This document shows, piece after piece, positions 43,708 through 53,497 of a stretch of DNA of 64,000 bases. Position 1 is the stretch's first letter; each line of letters begins with the position of its first letter. The notes beneath the pieces were generated by a model, which did no database searches, was not told where the DNA came from, and worked only from the letters and a program-made list of their open reading frames with translations. The stretch is taken from positions 14,005 to 78,004 of the forward strand of contig CAAGAN010000037.1 in the NCBI GenBank assembly GCA_900767825.1, written 5' to 3'. Made by a program: the position numbers and the translations under genes. The stretch is from Bacilli bacterium. Its GTDB lineage: Bacteria > Bacillota_I > Bacilli_A > RFN20 > CAG-826.

Positions 43708-44984
43708 TAACTATTTATTGCATAATACTATTTCTCCTTTTAATCGGCTCGATGTTATTTTCTAGTGCCGACATGGCTTTTGGCTCAGTTTCTTTAACCA
43801 AATTAGAAAAGAAAGCCAATACCAAAAAAGGCAAGATTGCCTATAAATTAGCTAAAGGATATGACAAGACCATATCCACCATATTGCTTTGGAACGACGT
43901 TATAAATGCCGCACTTGATTCTATTTCAACTTTATTAGGAATTAACGTAGCCATCTCATTAATGAACCTAACTAACCAAGACCAAATCGAAACAATGGGC
44001 CTAGTATTCTCCTTGATATTCCTAGTCATAAAAATCATATTTGGGGAGATAATCGCCAAAAGTCTAGGGAAGGTATTTAATTTAAAACTTGCGACTACTT
44101 ATTCTTACCCATTGTCATTTTGCTATTACTTGACCTTCCCAATTACTTTCCTTATGTCTGGATTTGGGACAATAGTTACCTATCCTATAACCCATAATCT
44201 AAATGATTACCAGACTAGCGATGAAGAACTTCATGAAATGGTCGATGAGATTGAAGAAAAAGGCGAGATTGATGAACAAGCTGCCGATATGATTAGGGGA
44301 ACAATAGATTATGCGACTACCGAAGCTTTTGAGATAATGACCCCTAGGGCTAAAATATATGGCATTTCTAGCGAAGATAAATTAGAAGATATCTTATCCA
44401 ATAAAGAAGCACTCCTCCATTCAAGGATTCCTGTATATGATGGAGACTTAGATAACATCAAGGGATTTATCAAAAGCAAAACCTTGATGAGGCTAAAACT
44501 AGAAGGGAAGGAAGATATCCCAGAAGATGCGATTGAAAAAGTTATATATATCCCTCATACAAAAGAGATTAATGATGTCTTTAACAAGATGAAGCAAGAC
44601 CATATTGCAATGAGTGTTGTCCTTGATGAATATGGGGCTGCCGAAGGTATCATTACAATGGAAGACATCATTGAGGAAATAGTCGGCGAAATTTGGGATG
44701 AAAAAGACAAGGCAAATGAGCCGGTATCTGAAAAAGCCGATGGAAGCTATGTAATAGATGGGATGATGACTTTACGTGATTTCTGCTTCCTATTTGATAT
44801 TGATTTCGATGAAATCGATACAGAATATGTCACAATAGGCGGCTATTGTATTGAATTGCTCGATGATAGATTTGCCAAAGTCGGCGACATAATACATTTT
44901 AAAAACCTCATTCTTGAAATAATTTCAATGGATGGTATAAAGGTAAAAAAGATATTAGTTAAAAAAGAAGAAACCGAAGAATGA
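43701..44984 (+). CDS. CNNM/CorC-type ion transport protein, full length
   Basis: A 427-residue protein with a DUF21/CNNM membrane domain (about 1-175), CBS pair (about 195-330, with SVVLDEYGAAEGIITMEDIIEEIVGEI) and a C-terminal CorC_HlyC domain (about 345-420). These proteins export Mg2+ or Co2+ and respond to nucleotide bound at the CBS pair. Overlaps both neighbours: 7 bp with the short paralogue before it and four bases (ATGA) with the lipoprotein after it. Confidence 0.88.
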   Translation: MLITIYCIILFLLLIGSMLFSSADMAFGSVSLTKLEKKANTKKGKIAYKLAKGYDKTISTILLWNDVINAALDSISTLLGINVAISLMNLTNQDQIETMGLVFSLIFLVIKIIFGEIIAKSLGKVFNLKLATTYSYPLSFCYYLTFPITFLMSGFGTIVTYPITHNLNDYQTSDEELHEMVDEIEEKGEIDEQAADMIRGTIDYATTEAFEIMTPRAKIYGISSEDKLEDILSNKEALLHSRIPVYDGDLDNIKGFIKSKTLMRLKLEGKEDIPEDAIEKVIYIPHTKEINDVFNKMKQDHIAMSVVLDEYGAAEGIITMEDIIEEIVGEIWDEKDKANEPVSEKADGSYVIDGMMTLRDFCFLFDIDFDEIDTEYVTIGGYCIELLDDRFAKVGDIIHFKNLILEIISMDGIKVKKILVKKEETEE

Positions 44985-45913
44985 AAAAGAATACCAAACT
45001 AACTATTATCTTAGGGACATTGTTTCTTTCTTCATGCTCTTTTACTAGATATAGTTCTAAATCTAGTTCAAGCGAAGAAACCACAACAACTAATGTAGTT
45101 ACAACAAAAACTGATTCAGTTACATCGTCTGGTGAAACTACTTCTAGCGAAGAAAATTCGACTGAATCAAGTATAGAATCAAGCGAATCCTCTTACTCAA
45201 GCGAGTCTTCTAGTAACGTAGAATCATCCACCGAATCTAGTGAATCCTCTAGTTCATCAAACAAAGAATCTTCTATTGAATCCTCTAGTTCATCTAGGCC
45301 TGAAATTAATGAAGATGGATATTATAGGATTGAACCAGTCCGATCTAATGAACCTTATTTCAATGTCTATAACCTAGATGGAACAATAGAGAAGACAATA
45401 AAGAAATCAGTCGAATCAGATTCATCTACTTGGTATATAGATCCAATGGATGTGGCCTTGTATTATCAAGCCTATAGGGAAACTCCGATTAATTATTGTT
45501 TTAATGATAGAAATCAAGAAGGGTCTACTAGCCAGGAACATTTTAATAAATACGGGAAATATGCTAGATTCTATTCTAAAGATTATTTTAGAACCGATGG
45601 ATATATGCAATCTATCCCTACTCCCCATGAATATAGATATTTTGAGATAGATATATCTAACGGGAATGATGGATATTCCTATAAATCTAGAAAAACTAAA
45701 CGTCTAGTTGTAGTTTATAATGGCCTTACCCAATACGAGAAAAAACATCCTGTAATATTTTATACATCTAACCATTATTCTTCTTTCTTTGAAGTTACTA
45801 ACTATGCTAGAAAATTTGCATCTAGTCCTTCTTTATCTTGGATTGGAAATGAATTTGATGGAGAGAAAACTGGATTTGGGAATTATATAAAACCTGAAAC
45901 CATATCAATATAA
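44981..45913 (+). CDS. lipoprotein with a barnase-like ribonuclease domain
   Basis: A 310-residue exported protein: signal peptide with lipobox LSSC (Cys19), a Ser/Glu/Thr-rich linker (about 20-105), then a C-terminal domain that resembles barnase/RNase N1 (PF00545). The entry segment DPMDVALYYQAYRETPINY is like the DVALYIHTYGxLPxNY start of these RNases. Catalytic equivalents are visible: Glu in YRYFEIDI, two Arg spaced by four in SRKTKR (barnase R83/R87) and His in YTSNHYSSF (barnase H102). No barstar-like inhibitor gene is adjacent. It would degrade RNA outside the cell for nutrition or competition (inference). It is cotranscribed with the CorC genes. Confidence 0.7.
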   Translation: MKKNTKLTIILGTLFLSSCSFTRYSSKSSSSEETTTTNVVTTKTDSVTSSGETTSSEENSTESSIESSESSYSSESSSNVESSTESSESSSSSNKESSIESSSSSRPEINEDGYYRIEPVRSNEPYFNVYNLDGTIEKTIKKSVESDSSTWYIDPMDVALYYQAYRETPINYCFNDRNQEGSTSQEHFNKYGKYARFYSKDYFRTDGYMQSIPTPHEYRYFEIDISNGNDGYSYKSRKTKRLVVVYNGLTQYEKKHPVIFYTSNHYSSFFEVTNYARKFASSPSLSWIGNEFDGEKTGFGNYIKPETISI

Positions 45914-45945
45914 AAAGAGCTCCCAAGGGGTAAAAGGAGCTCTTT
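45912..45945 (-). terminator. terminator of the ABC transporter operon
   Basis: A perfect 10-bp stem AAAGAGCTCC/GGAGCTCTTT with a 12-nt loop; on the minus strand it is followed by TTTTTAT, so it ends the ABC operon. Confidence 0.85.
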
Positions 45946-45964
45946 AGGTAAAAGGAGTTAATCC

Positions 45965-47611
45965 TTAAATCTTTAAACTACCAGAAGCGATAAGTTTTCC
46001 GCTTTTCCTATCGAAAAGAAGAATTTCCTTACCAATGATATCAAGCTTGGCTTTCGCTCCGATTTTATAATCGACTCCACCAAAGACAACGCCAGTAAGA
46101 AGATAATCCCCAATCCTAATCTTTACTGTAGTTTCCATACCGGTTGGAAGGGCGCTATAAATATCGCTTTCAATCTTGCCATCATCGTCTAGGGAAATGA
46201 ATTCAGGCCTGACACCGATTATAAATGAATCAGGATCGACATCATGCATTTCATCACTCATCAAGGTGCCGCTAACTTTGGCAATTGCAAAATTAAATGG
46301 ACGGTCGGTATTTAATTTTTCGACAAAATGTTTATTTTGTCTTTCTTGTTCTAGTTTAGTTTTGTTGTCTTGGATTTCTTTGTCTCTTTCTTTCCTAAAT
46401 TCATCTAGATTGACATATGTATTAGGCTTAAAAGTGACATCGACATCATCGAATATCCTAAGTTTAATATCGTCTTTGACTTGTTTCCCCTTGGCCTCGA
46501 TGAAATTAATGGAAGGAGAACCGATAAAGTCTGCGACAAATAGATTGTTAGGATTCCTATAGACATCTAATGGGGCTTGGTATTGTTGGAGTACCCCATT
46601 GTTGATCAAACAAATCTTTGTAGCCAAAGTCATGGCTTCTTGTTGGTCATGGGTAACATAGACAAAAGTTGAACCAGTCTCGACATGAAGACGTTTTAAT
46701 TCACTTCTCATCTCTAACCTTAATTTGGCATCCAGGTTAGAAAGAGGTTCATCCATGAATATGACTTTTGGTCCAGGGGCCAAGGTACGGGCGATGGCAA
46801 CTCTTTGTTGCTGTCCGCCAGATAATTCAGAAGGATATCTATCCATGAATTCCCCAATATGGACAATACGTGCTACATGCCTTACACGAAGATCAATTTC
46901 CTCGCTGTCGAGTTTTCTTACCTTCTTGCATACTTCACCATCAAGAAGATATTCACCAGCTTCATTTAATGTATATCCCTTGCTTTCAACTTTAGAGATA
47001 ACTTGGTTAATATTCTCTTCGTATTTAGCAATGGCAGCATCTGCAACTTCTTTTCTCTCTTCTCCATTTTTTTCTTCTAGGTGAAGATTGAATATTTCTT
47101 TAGCAGCAGACATCGAAACGTTAAATCCACCGATAATGAACAATAAGGCTTTATCTTTTTCAATCTTATGGTCCTTGTTATAGGCATAAGTTACGAATTT
47201 AACAACATCATCACTTCTTTTTAAGGCATTGATTATCGAATTGTATTTTATATAATCGCTAGAAATGACACTCATCTCGCCCTTATATTCTTTTAAACCA
47301 AAGGTGATGTTATTATAGACAGTCATATGTGGCCATAAGGCATAGTTTTGGAATAAGAAACCTACATGTCTATTTGAAGCAGGGACATTAATCCCTTCTT
47401 CTGAATCAAATACAGTTTCCCCTCCGATTTCAATATGGCCGGAAGTCGGGGTTTCTAGCCCTGCGATCATTCTTAATGTAGTCGTCTTACCACATCCAGA
47501 AGGACCAAGCAAGGTAACGAAGGAATTATCTTCAATTACCATATCAAGATGGTCGACGGCATAGAATCCGCCCCACTGTTTACATACATTTTTCAATACA
47601 ATCTTAGGCAT
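45965..47611 (-). CDS. ABC importer ATPase with a large insertion
   Basis: A 548-residue ATPase of the PotA/FbpC/MalK group. Walker A GPSGCGKT (36-43), Q-loop Gln88, signature LSGGQ (263-267), Walker B VIFMDE (283-288) and switch THDQQEA are intact. The distance from Q-loop to signature is about 175 residues instead of about 50: some 120 extra charged residues (about 110-240) are inserted in the helical subdomain. A second Lys/Glu-rich insertion interrupts the C-terminal OB-fold domain. Mycoplasma PotA proteins, as I recall, are also about 560 residues. The ATG at 47611 follows a GGAGGT site; the longer TTG frame start is rejected. Confidence 0.9.
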   Translation of the reverse strand: MPKIVLKNVCKQWGGFYAVDHLDMVIEDNSFVTLLGPSGCGKTTTLRMIAGLETPTSGHIEIGGETVFDSEEGINVPASNRHVGFLFQNYALWPHMTVYNNITFGLKEYKGEMSVISSDYIKYNSIINALKRSDDVVKFVTYAYNKDHKIEKDKALLFIIGGFNVSMSAAKEIFNLHLEEKNGEERKEVADAAIAKYEENINQVISKVESKGYTLNEAGEYLLDGEVCKKVRKLDSEEIDLRVRHVARIVHIGEFMDRYPSELSGGQQQRVAIARTLAPGPKVIFMDEPLSNLDAKLRLEMRSELKRLHVETGSTFVYVTHDQQEAMTLATKICLINNGVLQQYQAPLDVYRNPNNLFVADFIGSPSINFIEAKGKQVKDDIKLRIFDDVDVTFKPNTYVNLDEFRKERDKEIQDNKTKLEQERQNKHFVEKLNTDRPFNFAIAKVSGTLMSDEMHDVDPDSFIIGVRPEFISLDDDGKIESDIYSALPTGMETTVKIRIGDYLLTGVVFGGVDYKIGAKAKLDIIGKEILLFDRKSGKLIASGSLKI

Positions 47612-47612
47612 A

Positions 47613-49478
47613 TTATTTACCTCCACCAATGCCTTTATCGATGCTAGCCCCAGTCAAGAGGTTAACTAAATAATTAACTAATAGGATTATAACTACAAGC
47701 AATAAGTTTGCTGCATTCTCTAATGCCGGAATTCCATCTGCATTAAGGAAGAACATGAATCTAGTAAGAACAATATCATCTGGTCCGATAAAGACGAATA
47801 ACGATAATTCCCTCATACATGATATAAATGGAAGAAGATATCCAGATATAAATGCACTCTTTTGGATTGGGAAGATGATGCGAGTCATTCTCTTCCACCA
47901 TGGGATATGCTGTATTACTGCAGCTTCTTCTATTTCTCCAGATAGCTGCATCATTGCATTTAATGACGATCTAGAGGAGAAAGGAATATATTTAATAGTT
48001 CCGACAATGACACAAGTCCATAAAGCTGGCCACCATAATGATCCAACTGCTACTTTCATAGAAGTCGCAAGCAAGAAGAATACTAAGGATAAAGAAATTG
48101 ATGGGATTAAATATGGGAAGAAGGCCAATCCATTAACGAAATTCGCGAATTTGGATTTCCTTTTCTTGCTGACTGCATAGCCAATTAATAACCCAAACGT
48201 ACCAGCAAAAAGGGAACATAAGATAGATAGCAATAACGATCCACCTAATGACCTCCATACCTTCTTTTCGTAGAAGATACCATGTAAGTCATTTCTAATG
48301 ACGTCTTTTGAAATCCAGGCTTTAGGAGTTAATCCAGAAGAATAGTCACCTGGATTTGGAAGGAATGATTCAAGGGTGAAAGAAACCATTGGACCGATGC
48401 AGAAGAAAGTAACAACGATGCAGAATATTGTCCCGATGACATATTTTCCTGCCTTGCCAAGGTTATGGACGGATACTTGTCCAGATTTACCAGTGACGGT
48501 AGTAAATTGCTTTCTTGATCCAGTTTGTATTTGGTTCATGGTCAAGATAATGACTCCAATTAGGATTAGGACAATAGACATAATCGCCCCTGCTCCACGT
48601 TGGTATCCTCCACTACCTTCAATACAATATTTCATCCAAGTAGCAAGTACTTCATAATTTATCGGTTTGCCTAAAGTAACTGGGACAGCATAGCTAGACA
48701 TAGCCGAAGAGAATACTAGTAATATTGTTGATAATAAGGCTGGTTTTAGAATTGGAACTGTAACTTTGAGGAATACTTTCCACTTAGGGATATTAAGAAT
48801 TGTGGCAGCTTCTTCTAAATTAGAGTCCATATTGCGTAATACGCCACCAATAAGAATATAGGCAAATGGGGCATAATGTAATCCTAATATCAAAGCAATC
48901 GGGAAAAAACCGTAAACAAACCATTGAGGGGCGGCTAATCCAGTAAGAGCCTGGAATTCACCAACATACCCACCAGGGAAGGCGGTAGATATAAAGAAAT
49001 TCTTCCAAAATAAGGCAAGCGTCCATTGCGGCATGATATAAGGGAATATAAATACTGCCGAAATGAATTTCTTGAATCTCATATTCGTTCTACAAATCAA
49101 ATAGGCTGCTAACCCACCAAATATAATGGCAAAAGCACAAGTTAGTACCGATATTAATAAGGAACGGAAGAAAGGTTTATAAAAGATGTTCCAAGAATAT
49201 TGTTTTTGAAGCGCTAGTCCAGGCTGGAAATCCGCAAATACTTCATAGAAATGGTAGAAAGTCCACTCGCCAGCTTCGGCATCTGGGACAAATTCGTTTG
49301 GCCCAACAGTCAAAGAAGTTTCAAAAACAGATAGAATTGGAGCAATATTTAGAATAAGCAATACGATAGCAAAAATAACTAAGATGGTATTAGCAGGAAC
49401 GCCAAAAAAGGTAAGTCCTTTCCTAAGATCCCTCTTAACTACTTTTGTAAACGATGGCTTGTTTACGCTGTTTTCCAT
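47613..49478 (-). CDS. ABC importer permease, fused double domain
   Basis: A 621-residue membrane protein with two complete binding-protein-dependent permease domains (about 80-300 and 395-600), each with an EAA loop (EEAATILNIPKWKVF and EEAAVIQHIPWWKRM). Fused permeases of this type occur in iron (FbpB), thiamine (ThiP) and aminoethylphosphonate importers. The ATG at 49478 has a GGAG site 6 nt upstream; the longer frame begins with TTG inside that site. One base separates its stop from the ATPase start. Confidence 0.92.
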   Translation of the reverse strand: MENSVNKPSFTKVVKRDLRKGLTFFGVPANTILVIFAIVLLILNIAPILSVFETSLTVGPNEFVPDAEAGEWTFYHFYEVFADFQPGLALQKQYSWNIFYKPFFRSLLISVLTCAFAIIFGGLAAYLICRTNMRFKKFISAVFIFPYIMPQWTLALFWKNFFISTAFPGGYVGEFQALTGLAAPQWFVYGFFPIALILGLHYAPFAYILIGGVLRNMDSNLEEAATILNIPKWKVFLKVTVPILKPALLSTILLVFSSAMSSYAVPVTLGKPINYEVLATWMKYCIEGSGGYQRGAGAIMSIVLILIGVIILTMNQIQTGSRKQFTTVTGKSGQVSVHNLGKAGKYVIGTIFCIVVTFFCIGPMVSFTLESFLPNPGDYSSGLTPKAWISKDVIRNDLHGIFYEKKVWRSLGGSLLLSILCSLFAGTFGLLIGYAVSKKRKSKFANFVNGLAFFPYLIPSISLSLVFFLLATSMKVAVGSLWWPALWTCVIVGTIKYIPFSSRSSLNAMMQLSGEIEEAAVIQHIPWWKRMTRIIFPIQKSAFISGYLLPFISCMRELSLFVFIGPDDIVLTRFMFFLNADGIPALENAANLLLVVIILLVNYLVNLLTGASIDKGIGGGK

Positions 49479-49536
49479 AATCTTCTCCAAAAAGAAGGGG
49501 AATAGAAATTATCTACTCCCCTTTTAACAAATACTA

Positions 49537-50874
49537 TTATTTAGCGGCAATAGCCCTGGTAATGAAGGCCATGACGGAATTGTATTTAGTCTTGATGTAA
49601 GATGGGGTTTCAATGACGGCGGCACCCTTAGATGCATCATTCCACCAATCAGAGGTTGGGTCATTTAAGCATGGGAACTTATTGACTCCATCGACATATC
49701 CATTCTTTGTCCTATCTTTATTAATAGATGGCATGGTTGGATAGTCCCCTACATCCACTGCCCAGACGCTATATCCGGTTTCGGTTGTAGAAAGGAGATT
49801 GATGAAGGCACAGGTTGCATATGGATATTTGGCATTTGGCATGACAGTTGGATAATGCTTATACATAAATCCGCCAAATCCTTTCATTGAAGAAGCACCC
49901 TTAGTAGCACCATTATCATTATCAGAACCTAAGGCACCGATAACCAAATTGGCTTTGGTAATAGCTTCACTTTCATTAACGTTTTGGATCTTGGAATAGA
50001 CAATCCAGCCAATATCGCCAGGAGTTTGGGCTAATTTGTTGACGGCTTTGCCATCATCATCATGGAATACGGCATTCTCAATGAACTTATCAATGAAGGC
50101 ATAGGCATATTTTTTCTTTTCGCCATAGCTAGCATAAGGAGAGAAATCAATATTCTTATTATCGTTAGAAGCATCTTCATAGGCTGCTTTTAATTTATCG
50201 CATTCTTCATCGCTAGTAAGCATGATCAACCAGTCCATGTTGACGTTTTCATTACGTGGGTCCATGGTATCTAGCTTGCCTTTATATTTAGAAGCAGTGA
50301 CATCCCAGACATTATCAATGACTGTATCGCCATTTTTATTGTTGGCCATCCAGGTCTTGAAGTTATATTGAAGAGCGAATGGATCTCCATCACGTTCGAC
50401 ATTGACTCCGGTTGCTTCTTTCCATTCTTTTGGAATGTAGTTAACAAATGTATCTAGGTTCTTTCCTAATTGATAACCATCTTGAAGAATAGCACCGGAA
50501 AATCCATCTTTGACGTTATTTTCGATTTCGGCTAGTAAGGTAGTATAGATTTTGCCATCGACTGTAGTAGAATAATCAAGTGGACTAGTGATGCCTGGGT
50601 TATACTTTTGGAGCTCAGCAATGAAGGCATTTTTAGCAGCATCTTTGCCACCACGGCTAGTAGTAGCTAGGAATTTAAGTTTTCCAGTGGTGCCAAGTTC
50701 ATCGGCCGCCTTCTTGAATAGCTCGTCACGAGTCAATGTCATGGCGTCTTCAACAGCTAATTCGACGGTAGTCTTTTCTCCATCGTTTTTAGCTGGTTTG
50801 TCTTGCCCGCAAGAAGCAAGAACGGTTAAGGATGAAAGAGTTAATGCAAATAACATTAAATTTTTCTTTTTCAT
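49537..50874 (-). CDS. ABC importer substrate-binding lipoprotein
   Basis: A 445-residue lipoprotein with signal peptide and lipobox LASC (Cys22), followed by a periplasmic-binding fold of the extracellular solute-binding family 1/FbpA-like type. It is the first gene of an operon with permease and ATPase. The substrate cannot be read from the sequence; iron, a phosphonate or a polyamine-like compound are possible. A perfect cre site next to its -10 box points to carbon catabolite repression, so an organic substrate is somewhat more likely. Confidence 0.88.
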   Translation of the reverse strand: MKKKNLMLFALTLSSLTVLASCGQDKPAKNDGEKTTVELAVEDAMTLTRDELFKKAADELGTTGKLKFLATTSRGGKDAAKNAFIAELQKYNPGITSPLDYSTTVDGKIYTTLLAEIENNVKDGFSGAILQDGYQLGKNLDTFVNYIPKEWKEATGVNVERDGDPFALQYNFKTWMANNKNGDTVIDNVWDVTASKYKGKLDTMDPRNENVNMDWLIMLTSDEECDKLKAAYEDASNDNKNIDFSPYASYGEKKKYAYAFIDKFIENAVFHDDDGKAVNKLAQTPGDIGWIVYSKIQNVNESEAITKANLVIGALGSDNDNGATKGASSMKGFGGFMYKHYPTVMPNAKYPYATCAFINLLSTTETGYSVWAVDVGDYPTMPSINKDRTKNGYVDGVNKFPCLNDPTSDWWNDASKGAAVIETPSYIKTKYNSVMAFITRAIAAK

Positions 50875-50909
50875 ATATCCTCCTTTTGGATATGAATTTT
50901 TGTTACCTA

Positions 50910-50932
50910 ATTATAGTTTGAAAGCGGTTACA
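50910..50932 (-). promoter_or_regulatory. cre site and -10 box of the ABC importer operon
   Basis: TGAAAGCGGTTACA (50919-50932) matches the CcpA consensus TGWAANCGNTNWCA at every position. On the minus strand it lies 3 nt upstream of the -10 TATAAT (50910-50915), a position that would cause repression. A CcpA-like gene is at 57400-58404. Confidence 0.75.
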
Positions 50933-50990
50933 AATTAAAGAGAAAATTACTTTTTATTTACATTTATATTATTTTATTTCGATTAAATCT

Positions 50991-52691
50991 TTATTTTATT
51001 TCATTATCTTTGTTTTCAAAGTAACAGGTAAATTTAGTACCTACACCTAAAGTAGATGATACATCTAGAGAATATCCATAATAAGAGGCAACATATTTAG
51101 CAATTGATAATCCTAGCCCAGTTCCGCCGTCTTTCCTGCTTCTAGCCTTATCAACCCTGTAGAATCTTTCAAATATACGTGAAAGGTTTTCTTTACTTAT
51201 ACCAATCCCGTTATCTTCTATCGCTACAAAATTCTCTTTTTTATCAGCTTTAATTGATATACGTCCCCCTTCTTTATTATATTTGACCGCATTATCAATT
51301 AGATTTAGGAAGAGGTCCTGGAAATCCATTTCGTTCATCTTTATTTCCATATCGGCAGGTATATCAATATTCACTTCTAAATCTTTTTTCTCTATTTGAA
51401 GCCTAATGGATTCAACTAAATCCTTTATTCCTTTTTCTAGATTAATCCTTCCTATTGTCCTTAATTGGTTATTCTCAATTGAAGATAATCTAAGCAAGTT
51501 AAAAACAATCTTGCTCATGCGCTTGGCTTCTTTTTCGATTTTATCAGATGTTTCTATTACTTCCTTTTTATCTTCGATTAATCCTTCTGAGATAAGTTGG
51601 GAATAACCTAATATGGAAGTAATTGGGGATTTAAGTTCATGGCTAGCATTCGCAACGAAATCCTTTTTCATCTTATCCGCGTTATATTCTTCAGTAACAT
51701 CAATTAAAATAGAAGCCACGCTAGGATAGTTATCTTCTTTCTTTATCTTTTCAAATTCTAGGGGGGCGACTTCTATTTTATAGATCCTAGAACCAATCTG
51801 TTCAAAAAATATCGACTTAATCCTAGTTTTATTGACTGTAGACATCTCTTTAACGGTTTTAGGGGCTATATCTAATAGACGTAAATCTCTATCTTTATAA
51901 TCACTAGATAAAGAAAATATATCTATTGCCTTCTTATTCAAGGAAATAATCTCATTCTTATTATTTAATACTACTAATCCTTGGGAAAAGGAATCGAGGA
52001 CGAATTGGTTTTCTTTTGCTTCTTGCTTAGCTTTTGAAAGAAGGTAATCGACTTGACGTCTAGAATCACGAAGCGACCTAACATAGAATTCGGTCGAATC
52101 CTCATATTCAAGCAAAGGTTCTTCATCTGCTAATTTACGTAATTTCTTGACTTGGATTTGAAGCAAGTTGAATTCTTTCTTCTTCTTTTTGATATAGAAA
52201 TATGCAAAAGTTGCATCTAAACCAAATAATAAGGCCAATCCAATTGAACAAAAATATAAAGAGAACGGAACAACAAAATCTACCTTCTTTCCAAAGATAA
52301 TATAAATGTCATTCGTGGCAGAGAAATATGTCTCATAAAAATATTCACTCTTCTCCTCTTTTTGATAATACGGGTGCCCTACTTTTGCAAATAATTCATA
52401 ACGGGAATAAGTTTTATCATATTGATTAGATGAATCAAAAAATGGTTTCTCTTCATCTTTATTAAATAGATATAACCGATACAAAGGAGAATCATTATAT
52501 TGATATTCAACTTCTTTTATTTCTCCTTTATCCCTAATTGAAGAAAATACATCATTACCAAGATAAGAAACTTCATTCTCGAAATTATGTTTTGAGGTCA
52601 AATAAAAAGTAAGTGTCCCGATTAGAAAAGGCAAGAAAGAAAGGCAAAATACTCCTAGTTCGAATCTATATTTCTTCCTTGAATTAGACAT
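50991..52691 (-). CDS. PhoR-like sensor histidine kinase
   Basis: A 566-residue kinase: membrane helices at about 12-30 and 140-165 flanking a small extracellular domain, a short coiled linker, a PAS-like domain (about 215-330), HisKA with FVANASHELKSPITS (phosphorylated His about 350) and HATPase with DNAVKYNKEGG, DNGIGI and GTGLGL. It phosphorylates the adjacent response regulator, which it overlaps by 8 bp. PhoR and WalK are the nearest types; no HAMP domain is clear. The signal is unknown. Confidence 0.9.
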   Translation of the reverse strand: MSNSRKKYRFELGVFCLSFLPFLIGTLTFYLTSKHNFENEVSYLGNDVFSSIRDKGEIKEVEYQYNDSPLYRLYLFNKDEEKPFFDSSNQYDKTYSRYELFAKVGHPYYQKEEKSEYFYETYFSATNDIYIIFGKKVDFVVPFSLYFCSIGLALLFGLDATFAYFYIKKKKKEFNLLQIQVKKLRKLADEEPLLEYEDSTEFYVRSLRDSRRQVDYLLSKAKQEAKENQFVLDSFSQGLVVLNNKNEIISLNKKAIDIFSLSSDYKDRDLRLLDIAPKTVKEMSTVNKTRIKSIFFEQIGSRIYKIEVAPLEFEKIKKEDNYPSVASILIDVTEEYNADKMKKDFVANASHELKSPITSILGYSQLISEGLIEDKKEVIETSDKIEKEAKRMSKIVFNLLRLSSIENNQLRTIGRINLEKGIKDLVESIRLQIEKKDLEVNIDIPADMEIKMNEMDFQDLFLNLIDNAVKYNKEGGRISIKADKKENFVAIEDNGIGISKENLSRIFERFYRVDKARSRKDGGTGLGLSIAKYVASYYGYSLDVSSTLGVGTKFTCYFENKDNEIK

Positions 52692-53343
52692 CTAATCTAT
52701 AACCTACCCCATATACTGAGGATAATCTTCCATCTATCTTGCCTTTTAGATGCTTTATATGCATATCTAAGGCACGGCTAGATTTGCCTAAACTAGATTT
52801 ACCCCTAAAGGAAAATTCAAGTTTCTCTCTAGACAAGGCTTCTCCTTTAGCCTCGATTAAATCTAGGTATATTAGATATTCAGATGGGGTCAAATCCAAT
52901 ATATGTCCATTGTATTTAGCAATGCCTTTATCAATAATTACTTCAAATGGACCATATTTAGCTATATTGGAATTTTCTTTAACTCTACGTAGCTGGGCTT
53001 TTACTCTTGATACTAATTCTTTTATGTCAAAAGGCTTAGGGAGGTAATCATCTGCCCCTAGATCTAATAATTCTACTTTATCAGAAATCTCAGATTTGGC
53101 AGATACTACTATAACTCTAGTCCTTTTATGGTTCTTAATAGATTCAAGTACTTCTTTTCCTTGCATCTTTGGTAACATCAAATCTAGTAGCAATAAATCG
53201 CATGGTTTCTTTCTAAATGCTTCCAAAAATGCTTCTCCAGTAGAAAAAGTAACTACATCTAGCCCATTTTTAGATAAGGCTATTTTGATGATAGAAGAAA
53301 TATCCTCATCATCCTCAAGGGAATATATTAGGTAATTTGACAT
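52684..53343 (-). CDS. OmpR/PhoB-family response regulator
   Basis: A 219-residue regulator with receiver domain (1-118; acidic pocket DDED at 11-14, phospho-acceptor Asp54 in LLLDLMLP, conserved Lys in LPKPFD) and a C-terminal winged helix (about 128-217, SRALDMHIKHLKGKI and VYGVGYRL). It is the partner of the overlapping kinase gene. The ATG lies 6 nt after TAGAAT with no ribosome binding site. Confidence 0.93.
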   Translation of the reverse strand: MSNYLIYSLEDDEDISSIIKIALSKNGLDVVTFSTGEAFLEAFRKKPCDLLLLDLMLPKMQGKEVLESIKNHKRTRVIVVSAKSEISDKVELLDLGADDYLPKPFDIKELVSRVKAQLRRVKENSNIAKYGPFEVIIDKGIAKYNGHILDLTPSEYLIYLDLIEAKGEALSREKLEFSFRGKSSLGKSSRALDMHIKHLKGKIDGRLSSVYGVGYRLDV

Positions 53344-53349
53344 GTATAT

Positions 53350-53355
53350 ATTCTA
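53350..53355 (-). promoter_or_regulatory. -10 box of the response regulator gene, probable leaderless promoter
   Basis: TAGAAT, then ATATAC, then the ATG at 53343. No ribosome binding site and no clear -35 box. Confidence 0.35.
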
Positions 53356-53445
53356 GAACAAAAAATATATCCATGGTTAATAAATTTACTTTTTATCTAA
53401 ATAAACACGTATCTTTCGCATCTTTTTAATTAGATTTGCTTACAA

Positions 53446-53479
53446 TAGAAAAGACCCCCTAGATTATTCTAGAGGGTCT
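53446..53479 (-). terminator. groESL terminator
   Basis: On the minus strand AGACCCTCTAGA/TCTAGGGGGTCT forms a 12-bp stem with one G-U pair and a 4-nt loop, followed by TTTTCTATT. Confidence 0.88.
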
Positions 53480-53497
53480 AAAAGGGTAAACTATTTA

